Shown here piece after piece: positions 10,398 through 16,617 of a stretch of 27,330 nt of DNA (the stretch's first letter is position 1; each line of letters starts with the position of its first letter). The notes beneath the pieces are model-generated. The model worked only from the letters and a program-made list of their open reading frames with translations. It did no database searches and was not told the origin of the DNA. The position numbers and the translations under genes were made by a program. The DNA is from CAYTLW01 sp964438735 (GTDB taxonomy: Bacteria; Myxococcota_A; UBA9042), in NCBI GenBank assembly GCA_964438735.1, contig CAYTLW010000104.1, forward strand, positions 1 to 27,330. Direction: 5' to 3'.

Positions 10398-11210
10398 ATG
10401 CTCGCCAGAGCCCCCCTGATGCTCGACCCGCCGCCGGACGGTTTCACCGCCCTCTACCTGGCCGTCGCCATCTGCTACGGCGTCTACCTGCTGGCCGAAT
10501 TCGCGCTGCCCCGTCTTCGCGCCTGGCCGCTGGTCGCCGGCCTCGTCCTGCACCTGGCCGCCATCGTCCTGCGCGGGCTGGCTATCGGCAGCTTCCCCCT
10601 GACCAACAAGTTCGAGTCATTCTTCAGCTTCGCTTTCATGGCCATGACGGTCCTGCTCGTGGACCAGCGCAGCCCCTCGCGGGTGCACCGCGTCGGCTTG
10701 TGGACCATGGGCGCGGCCTTCTACGCCGCCACGTTGCTGTTCGAGACCGGGCTCTTCTATCCGCCGCCCCTGTTGACCACCATCTGGTACCCCCTGCACG
10801 TGCCGGCGTCGTTCCTGGCTTACGCCTTGTGGACCTCCTGTGCCATGGCCGGTCTGGCCATCCTGGTCACGCCTGGCGCGACGCCCGAGTACCGAACTCG
10901 CCTGGGCCTGGCCATCGAGGGCCGCGCCTTCTGGGGCTGGTGGATCTTCACCGTGTCCATGGTCTTCGGCGGCATTTGGGGCTACGTCGCCTGGGGCGCG
11001 CTCTTCTTGTGGGATCCCAAGCTGGTCTGGTCGGTGATCCTGTGGCTGTTCTGGTCCGGTTTTGTGCACCTGCGCTACTGGCCCGCCGCCGCACGTCCGC
11101 GGGTTCGCGGCGGCCTGGCCCTGGTCGGCCTGCTGGTACTGATGATCGCCTACGTGGGCACCTCCTTCCTGTTCGGCCACGGTTCGCACAGCTTCACGCA
11201 GGATAAGTAG
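10398..11210 (+). CDS. ccsA: Cytochrome c biogenesis protein CcsA/CcsB family (haem handling)
   Basis: A 270-aa polytopic membrane protein of the HemX/CcsA family. The diagnostic Trp-rich haem-handling segment is present at about residues 191-208 (GGIWGYVAWGALFLWDPK, the WGxxWxWDxK-type motif). Candidate haem-ligand histidines are in YPLHVPASFLAYA and FLFGHGSHSF. Several hydrophobic helices are visible along its length, and a signature FPLTNKFESFFSFAF near residue 70 matches the family pattern of (L/Y)xNxYE before a helix. In system II it carries haem across the membrane and attaches it to CXXCH apocytochromes, together with ResB. The next gene starts 3 bases after this stop and looks like that partner. 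ATG at 10419 (LDPPPDGF) is an alternative start, since neither has a strong ribosome binding site. Confidence 0.92.
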   Translation: MLARAPLMLDPPPDGFTALYLAVAICYGVYLLAEFALPRLRAWPLVAGLVLHLAAIVLRGLAIGSFPLTNKFESFFSFAFMAMTVLLVDQRSPSRVHRVGLWTMGAAFYAATLLFETGLFYPPPLLTTIWYPLHVPASFLAYALWTSCAMAGLAILVTPGATPEYRTRLGLAIEGRAFWGWWIFTVSMVFGGIWGYVAWGALFLWDPKLVWSVILWLFWSGFVHLRYWPAAARPRVRGGLALVGLLVLMIAYVGTSFLFGHGSHSFTQDK

Positions 11211-11213
11211 TCG

Positions 11214-12146
11214 ATGGCCTGGCTGTTCAGACTGCTGCGGGCGCAGAAGACGGGCATCTGGTGCGCCGGAGTCAGCGTGGTCCTGATGGGCTTCGGCAGC
11301 GTCTGGATGGACATCGTGCCGCAGCATTACGTCGGCCTGCACGCCGATGACCTGCGCTTCTTCATCGATCCGCTGCACCCGGCCCACTTCTGGCTCTACG
11401 GCCTGGCCGCGACCCTGGCGCTCTGGGCGTTCAGCGCGGCGGTCTGTACCTGGGATGCGGTGTTGTCGCGCATCCGTCTGCGTCGATGGCATCCCACGGC
11501 CTGGGGGACTCCGCTGGTTCACATCTCCTTCGTCGGCGCGCTCATCATGCACCTTTGGGGTGGGTTGAGCTCGTCCGAGACCATGCACTCGGTCGGTCCG
11601 GAGGGCGCCGACGTGCACGGTGAGCGCTACGCATTCGTCGACCTGAACTATGAGTCGTGGCCTTCCGGCATGCCGAAGCTGGTCGAGGCCACCCTGCGCC
11701 GGGAGCGCGACGGCCGGACCGAGGACCTGACCCTGGGCTACAACGACCCCATCGTGTTGCATGGGGGCGCCACAGTGTTGTTGCTGGCCGGCATCGAGCG
11801 GCGCTGGCGCGGCGTCTTCGCCCGGGCGGGCGAGCGGGTCGAGCTGGGCCCAGGTGAGTCGGCGATGGTCGGCGGCCAGCCGCTGCAGGTGGACGACGTC
11901 GTCTATGGGCGAGGTCTGCGCATGCCGGTGGCCCAGGTGCGCGGCAGCGATGGCCGGCAGGTGCTGCTTGGAATGGGTATGCCGGCGCGTGCGGGTTTGT
12001 CGCTGGTCGACGCCTCGCCGACCCAGGTGGTGGCCATCAAGGAGCGCCACAATCCGGGCTTCCCGCTGACGTTGGCACTGTCGGCGCTGGTGGCATTGGG
12101 GGCCCTGCTGATCGGCTGGTCCAGGGTCCGAATGCGTCGCGCTTGA
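11214..12146 (+). CDS. resB: ResB/Ccs1-like cytochrome c biogenesis protein
   Basis: A 310-aa membrane protein, immediately downstream of ccsA. Hydrophobic segments lie at about residues 14-34, 60-80 and 96-116, and a last one at 285-303. Between the third and fourth is a soluble, predicted periplasmic domain of roughly 165 residues. The segment TPLVHISFVGALIMHLWGG carries a His in the position expected of ResB-type proteins. ResB holds the apocytochrome and reduced haem with CcsA. The call rests on topology, this His, and gene pairing; sequence similarity to textbook ResB is modest and the protein is short for the family (many exceed 400 aa). No thiol-disulfide partner (CcdA/ResA) is present in the window. 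Confidence 0.75.
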   Translation: MAWLFRLLRAQKTGIWCAGVSVVLMGFGSVWMDIVPQHYVGLHADDLRFFIDPLHPAHFWLYGLAATLALWAFSAAVCTWDAVLSRIRLRRWHPTAWGTPLVHISFVGALIMHLWGGLSSSETMHSVGPEGADVHGERYAFVDLNYESWPSGMPKLVEATLRRERDGRTEDLTLGYNDPIVLHGGATVLLLAGIERRWRGVFARAGERVELGPGESAMVGGQPLQVDDVVYGRGLRMPVAQVRGSDGRQVLLGMGMPARAGLSLVDASPTQVVAIKERHNPGFPLTLALSALVALGALLIGWSRVRMRRA

Positions 12147-12191
12147 AACGGACGCCGCAGCCGTGCAAAAGCCGCAACAGTCAGTGGGCTT

Positions 12192-12223
12192 CGGGCCGGC
12201 CATTCAACCGCGGATGCGGCCCG
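12192..12223. terminator. Possible bidirectional terminator hairpin between convergent genes
   Basis: CGGGCCG at 12192-12198 pairs perfectly with CGGCCCG at 12217-12223, leaving an 18-base loop. It lies between the resB stop and the stop of the minus-strand lipoprotein gene, where a shared terminator is expected. There is no U-run on either side, so the assignment is weak. Confidence 0.3.
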
Positions 12224-12224
12224 C

Positions 12225-15200
12225 TCAGCGCCATCGATGGTCGAAGACCCAGGCTTTGGGATCGTTGGTCGCGTCCTGACAGAGGGCGATGAGCGTGTGG
12301 TAGCTCACCTCGACGCAATTGGCGGCGGGCCAGGAACGATACTCCTTGTCATTGCCGTCGGTCAGTGCCTTCCAGTTGCTGCCCTGGCCGGTCTTCTCGC
12401 TGGTGCCGATATAGCCCAGGCCGCCGCCGCCGCACGAGGTCGACTCGTAGGGCGTCTTGTTGTAGTCCCAGGAGAAGGCCCGGACCGGCTGGCCACTGCA
12501 TGCATAGTCGTAGCCCTTGGACTTGGCCCAGTCCATGGCCGGCCCGATGGCGCCGTCGGGGGGCAGGCCGCGGCGGGTCATGCTGGACACCGTGGCCATG
12601 TGGAATCCGGACGCCTCGTTGCAGGCCGAGTAGACCTGCTTGTAGTTGTTGTTGCCCTTGATGTTGTCGACGGCGCAGAGCCAGAGGTCGTCGACGATCT
12701 TGCGCGCGTAGGGCATCCCCGGGGCGCAGCCATTCTTGTCCTTGGCCACGCATTTGCCCTTGTTGCAGACCTTGCCGGCGCCGCAGGCGCTGCCGTCGGC
12801 GACCGCCTTGTTCACGCAGCCGGTCTGGGGGGCGCAGCTGTCCTTGGTGCAGGCGTTGCCGTCGTCACATGACGTCGGCTGAGTGACGCATTTGCCGCCC
12901 TGGCAGGTCTCCTTGGTGGTGCATTTGTCGTTGTCGGGGCAGTCCAGCGGGAAGGGCGTCGCCGTGCATCCCTTGACCTTGTCGCATTGATTGAGCGTGC
13001 AGATGTTGCCGTCATCGCACGACTTCTGCGTGCCAGCGATGCAACTCCCATTCTTGCAGGCGTCGCCGACCGTGCAGCTGGAACCATCGGCATCGCACGG
13101 TGCGGTGTTTGGGGTGTGCAGGCAGCCGTTGAGCTTGTCGCAACTGTCGGTGGTGCAGACCTTGCCGTCATTGCAGGCCAGGGCGCTGCCCGGTTGGCAG
13201 GTGCCCGACTTGCAGCTGTCGCCCTTGGTACACGCAGAGCCGTCGGCATCGCAGGGCGCGCCTTCCTTGGTGGCGCCGGAGAGCACGCACTTGCCCTGTT
13301 TGCCGTCGCAGCTGCTGACCAGGCAGGGGTCGCTTGTCTTGCACACCTTCAGCGGCCCGGAGACGCACTTGCCGGAGATGCAGACGTCGTTGCTCGTGCA
13401 AGCCTTGCCGTCGTCGCAAGCGCTGGTGTCCACCACCGCTGTGACGACACACTGGCCGGTTTTGGCGCTGCAGGCGCTCTTGTTACACACGGGCGCCGGC
13501 GCGCAGACCTTGGGTTTGCCGGCCACGCAGGCGCCGGCCTTGCAGATGTCGCCCTGGGTACAGAGATCACCAGCGCTGCACGGCTTGGCGTTGGGGCTGT
13601 GCTTGCAGCCCGCGGCGGGGTCGCAGCTGTCATCGGTGCAAGCGTTGCTGTCGTCGCAGGACTTCTTGGCCCCAGCGACGCAAGCGCCTCCCTTGCAAGC
13701 GTCGGCTTGGGTGCAGACGGAGCTGTCGGCATCGCAGGCATTGCCTTCGAGCGCCTTGCCGTCAAAGGCACATACGCCCGTGGCAGCAACGCAGCTGTCC
13801 TGGGTGCACCCCTGCTTGTCGTCGCAGACCTTGGCCGGGCCGGCGATGCAGGCGCCTGACTTGCAGACGTCGCCCGCGGTGCAGGCGTTGCCGTCGCTGC
13901 AGGGCACCTTGTTGACGTCATGTTGGCAGCCAGTCTCGGCCTTGCAGCTGTCGTCGGTGCACGGATTGGCGTCGTTGCAGTCGACGATGTTGCCATCGCA
14001 GATGCCGCCCTTGCAGCCATCAGCCTTGGTGCACTTGTCGCCATCGTCGCAGGGTTTGCCGGCCTTCTGATTTGAGAAGACGCACTTGCCGGTGACCAGG
14101 CTGCACTGGCCAACGACGCAGACCTTGCCAGAGGCGCACGTCTTGCTCAGCCCGGCGTTGCACTGTCCCTTGGCGCAGACGTCGCCGATGGTGCACGGGT
14201 TGTCATCGTCGCAGGGGGCGCCGTCATCGACGGTCTGGGTGCAGCCCTTGGCCAGGTCGCAGCTGTCCTTGGTGCAGGGGTTGCCATCGTCGCACTCCTT
14301 CAGGGCCCCCTGGGCGCACTTGCCGGACTTGCAGGCGTCGTTTTCGGTGCAGACGCTGCCGTCGGCGTCGCAGGCCATGCCCTCGATGGCGGGCAGGTTG
14401 TCGCAGCCCTTGGCGCCGCCACAGGCATCGATGGTGCAGACGTTGCTGTCGTCGCAGGTCTGCTCGTCGGTCTGGCCGTCGCAGTCGTTGTCCTGGCCGT
14501 CGCAGACCTCGTCTTCCGGGCTGGGCGCCTCGCAGGGACCCAGACCCGCGGCGTTGCAGCTGCGGCTGCCCACGCACTTGGCGATGACCTCTCCCCCTGC
14601 GTCCTTGACCGCCACGTAGCACGTCGTCTGCAGCTTGTCGGCGATGGCCGATGTCGAGCAGGTGCAGGCGCCGAATTGGGCACCGTCGCCACCGGGCGGC
14701 ACGCATTGGCGGGTGTCCTTGCCCTTGGCGTTGACCACGTCCTGGCAGGTATGGCTGGCCGGGCAGTCGGCATCGTCCACACAGGCCGTGCCACAGAAGC
14801 GGCCGGCCGGGCCGTGGTCGACGCAGTCGTTGGTCTCGTAGCCGAGCCCCTTGCAGTCGGCGGCCTCGGCGCAGGGGTCGCAGAGATGTGGATGAGCCGG
14901 CACGCAGACGCCGACCAGGTCGCCGCCGCCACCGGAGACCTGGGCACACTTGAAGCCTTCGTCGCACTTGTCGACGCAGTTCTGGGCGCAGTGCCCGCCG
15001 CCGGCCAGCTGCAGGCAGAGCGCGTTGTCGCAGTCGTCGTTGCCGGCGCAGGTGCAGCCGGGGCCGCCCGGGCAGTTCAAGGTGCCGTCGGCGCTGTCCG
15101 AACCGGCGGCGTCTGCAAGGTCACTGGCGTCGGCCGCCTTGTGGGCATCGACGGGGCCGTTGTCGCCTGCGGTGTCGTCGACGGGTATGCCGCCCACATC

Positions 15201-15338
15201 GCCAAATGTGACCCCGTCGGGAGTGCCCGCATCCGTCGAGGTGGCCGGCGGTTCCTCTTCCACCTGGCCGCAGGCCGCCACAGTCAGCGAACCGAGCGCC
15301 AGCGCAAAGAGGGCGGCGGTCGTGGCGAAACGGCGCAT
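12225..15338 (-). CDS. Cys-rich surface lipoprotein with MopE-like motif, eleven tandem CTDC module pairs and a C-terminal lectin-like domain
   Basis: A 1037-aa predicted lipoprotein. The start follows GGAG with a 6-base gap. The signal ends in the lipobox VAAC (Cys23), followed by an acidic Asp/Ala-rich linker. Residues of about 90-265 hold irregular Cys-rich units (CAGNDDCDNALC, CVDDADCPASHTC). Next comes the putative metal-binding motif CDGQDNDCDGQTDE, as in MopE-type calcium/copper-binding repeats. Then eleven alternating pairs of about 50 residues occur: a unit such as CDDGNPCTKDSCDLAKGC, then a unit such as CDADGSVCTENDACKSGKC, resembling Dicty_CTDC repeats. The last 130 residues lack this repeat; they contain ACNEASGFHMATVSS, WKALTDG and NCVEVSYHTLIALCQ, a layout that recalls C-type-lectin-like or related carbohydrate-binding folds (tentative). 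Probable role: rigid disulfide-rich stalk with a terminal binding domain. It is divergent from the usp gene. Confidence 0.88.
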   Translation of the reverse strand: MRRFATTAALFALALGSLTVAACGQVEEEPPATSTDAGTPDGVTFGDVGGIPVDDTAGDNGPVDAHKAADASDLADAAGSDSADGTLNCPGGPGCTCAGNDDCDNALCLQLAGGGHCAQNCVDKCDEGFKCAQVSGGGGDLVGVCVPAHPHLCDPCAEAADCKGLGYETNDCVDHGPAGRFCGTACVDDADCPASHTCQDVVNAKGKDTRQCVPPGGDGAQFGACTCSTSAIADKLQTTCYVAVKDAGGEVIAKCVGSRSCNAAGLGPCEAPSPEDEVCDGQDNDCDGQTDEQTCDDSNVCTIDACGGAKGCDNLPAIEGMACDADGSVCTENDACKSGKCAQGALKECDDGNPCTKDSCDLAKGCTQTVDDGAPCDDDNPCTIGDVCAKGQCNAGLSKTCASGKVCVVGQCSLVTGKCVFSNQKAGKPCDDGDKCTKADGCKGGICDGNIVDCNDANPCTDDSCKAETGCQHDVNKVPCSDGNACTAGDVCKSGACIAGPAKVCDDKQGCTQDSCVAATGVCAFDGKALEGNACDADSSVCTQADACKGGACVAGAKKSCDDSNACTDDSCDPAAGCKHSPNAKPCSAGDLCTQGDICKAGACVAGKPKVCAPAPVCNKSACSAKTGQCVVTAVVDTSACDDGKACTSNDVCISGKCVSGPLKVCKTSDPCLVSSCDGKQGKCVLSGATKEGAPCDADGSACTKGDSCKSGTCQPGSALACNDGKVCTTDSCDKLNGCLHTPNTAPCDADGSSCTVGDACKNGSCIAGTQKSCDDGNICTLNQCDKVKGCTATPFPLDCPDNDKCTTKETCQGGKCVTQPTSCDDGNACTKDSCAPQTGCVNKAVADGSACGAGKVCNKGKCVAKDKNGCAPGMPYARKIVDDLWLCAVDNIKGNNNYKQVYSACNEASGFHMATVSSMTRRGLPPDGAIGPAMDWAKSKGYDYACSGQPVRAFSWDYNKTPYESTSCGGGGLGYIGTSEKTGQGSNWKALTDGNDKEYRSWPAANCVEVSYHTLIALCQDATNDPKAWVFDHRWR

Positions 15339-15477
15339 GGGGACTCCGTGGCGCTGCCAATCGCGGCAGATCGCGCGCCAGCAGGGTACTACCTGCGGGC
15401 ATTCCTTTCACGTTTGCGTGCCTTGGGAGACGACGGGCGGGCCGGGCGATGTTCGGGCCTCGCCGCGCGCCGACCTG

Positions 15478-15486
15478 TGATAATGT
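15478..15486 (+). promoter_or_regulatory. Possible extended -10 promoter for the usp-GAF operon
   Basis: TGATAATGT resembles an extended -10 element (TGn before a TATAAT-like hexamer, here TAATGT). It would put the transcript start about 20 bases before the usp ATG. No clear -35 box is seen, as is allowed for extended -10 promoters. Confidence 0.3.
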
Positions 15487-15512
15487 ACCCTGGGATGCGA
15501 TTTGGAGGGGCG

Positions 15513-15977
15513 ATGAGTGCGAGGAAGATTCTGGTTCCCTACAACTTCTCTGCCCTGGATCGGCGTGCCGTCCGTTTCGTCATCGACACCTACGCTGGCC
15601 AGCCGGACGCAGAGATCACGCTCCTGCACATCTACGTGGCGCCGCCGAAGATCGACACCAGGCAGACGGCCGTGGCCAGGAAGATGAAGCGCAACCTCAG
15701 CTACTTCTCCAAGACCATCAACGACAAGAAGACTGAACTTGAACTGGTCGCCCAACGACTGATCGACGCCGGCTTCGACGCCGAACGCGTGCGCTGCCAG
15801 GTGCGGCCCCGACGTAAGGCGTTGCCTGCCGACATCGTCGAGGCGGTGCGAGCGGAGCCATTCCAGGTGGTCGTGCTGAGCCACTCCCCCGGCCAGGTCT
15901 CGCGTCTGTTCAAGGGCAACACCTTCAGCCACGTCATCCATGCCCTGGTGGACGCCACAGTCTGCGTCGTCTCCTGA
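15513..15977 (+). CDS. Universal stress protein (UspA-like)
   Basis: A 154-aa protein with the Usp fold pattern. The start at 15513 (MSARKILVPYNF) is fixed by GGAGGGG just upstream; the open frame extends further upstream but only as antisense of the neighbouring gene. The N-terminal strand KILVPYNFSALDRRAVRF matches the usual start with an Asp/Asn and Ser at the nucleotide pocket, followed by ITLLHIYV. The C-terminal part has PFQVVVLSHSP and ends ATVCVVS, as in the last strands of the fold. The ATP-binding loop GxxGx9G(S/T) is degenerate here (SHSPGQVSRLFKGNTF), so ATP binding is doubtful and it may belong to the non-nucleotide-binding branch. A GAF protein gene follows 34 bases later and is probably in the same operon. 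Confidence 0.88.
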   Translation: MSARKILVPYNFSALDRRAVRFVIDTYAGQPDAEITLLHIYVAPPKIDTRQTAVARKMKRNLSYFSKTINDKKTELELVAQRLIDAGFDAERVRCQVRPRRKALPADIVEAVRAEPFQVVVLSHSPGQVSRLFKGNTFSHVIHALVDATVCVVS

Positions 15978-16011
15978 CCCGTTCGCTCGATCCCAACGCC
16001 AAGGAGCTGCC

Positions 16012-16557
16012 ATGGCCACCAGAGACAAGATCACCGTCGACATCTACCAGGTCCTGGCCCACGTCGTGTCCAGCAACGACGACGTGGACCTGATGGCCGA
16101 GCACCTGACCCAGCTCATCGTCAGCACCATGAACCTGCGGGCCTGTTCGGTCTTCCTGCTGAACGACGAGTCGGGCGAGTTGGAGCGGCTGAAGAGCTAC
16201 GGTCTGAGCGTGCACTACATGAGCAAGGGTCGCGTCTTCGCCGGCGACAGCATCGGGCCGCTGAACGGTAAGCCCATCGTCGTGCACGACGTGAGCGATA
16301 CGGATCTGCTGCAGTATCCCGAGGCGGCCGTCGAGGAGGGGCTCGGCGCCATCGTCTCTGTGCCCATCAAACATCGTGAGCGTGTCATCGGCTCCCTGCG
16401 AGTGTACCACCACAAGCCGTGGCAGATCTCAGAGCGGGACCTGGAGTCGCTGGTGGTATTCGGCGAGATCGTCGGCATGGCCATGATGAACGTGCGCCTG
16501 CTCAATACGCTGTGGTCGATCCGCCATATCGTCGAGCGCAGCGACCAGATTACTTGA
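16012..16557 (+). CDS. GAF-domain protein
   Basis: A 181-aa soluble protein. The start at 16012 (MATRDKITVDIYQVL) follows AAGGAG. Almost the whole length is one GAF domain: the opening helix LMAEHLTQLIVSTMNLRAC, the strand SVFLLNDESGELERLKSYGL, the loop with GDSIGPLNGKPIVVHDVSD, the strand AIVSVPIKHRERVIGSLRVYHH, and the closing helix DLESLVVFGEIVGMAM. GAF domains bind small ligands such as cyclic nucleotides, or redox-active groups, and usually regulate an attached output domain. Here there is no kinase, cyclase or DNA-binding domain, so it would act by binding a partner. It sits behind the UspA-like gene, suggesting a joint stress-sensing role (inference). The gene ends 60 bases from the convergent beta-helix lipoprotein gene. 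Confidence 0.88.
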   Translation: MATRDKITVDIYQVLAHVVSSNDDVDLMAEHLTQLIVSTMNLRACSVFLLNDESGELERLKSYGLSVHYMSKGRVFAGDSIGPLNGKPIVVHDVSDTDLLQYPEAAVEEGLGAIVSVPIKHRERVIGSLRVYHHKPWQISERDLESLVVFGEIVGMAMMNVRLLNTLWSIRHIVERSDQIT

Positions 16558-16617
16558 GCGAGTCTCGGTTTCCGGCCCGTGTCTGCGGAGCCACGATCGC
16601 TCGCCAGTCCGGACCGC

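Noticed and set aside
12987..13859. Evenly spaced Cys-codon patterns that resemble a repeat array.
   Set aside because: Not CRISPR: units are diverged protein-coding repeats of about 150 bases with no unique spacers between identical repeats.
16558..16617. Possible hairpin between the convergent GAF and beta-helix genes (GAGCGA with TCGCTC).
   Set aside because: The loop is over 30 bases and there is no U-run, so it is too weak to call a terminator.
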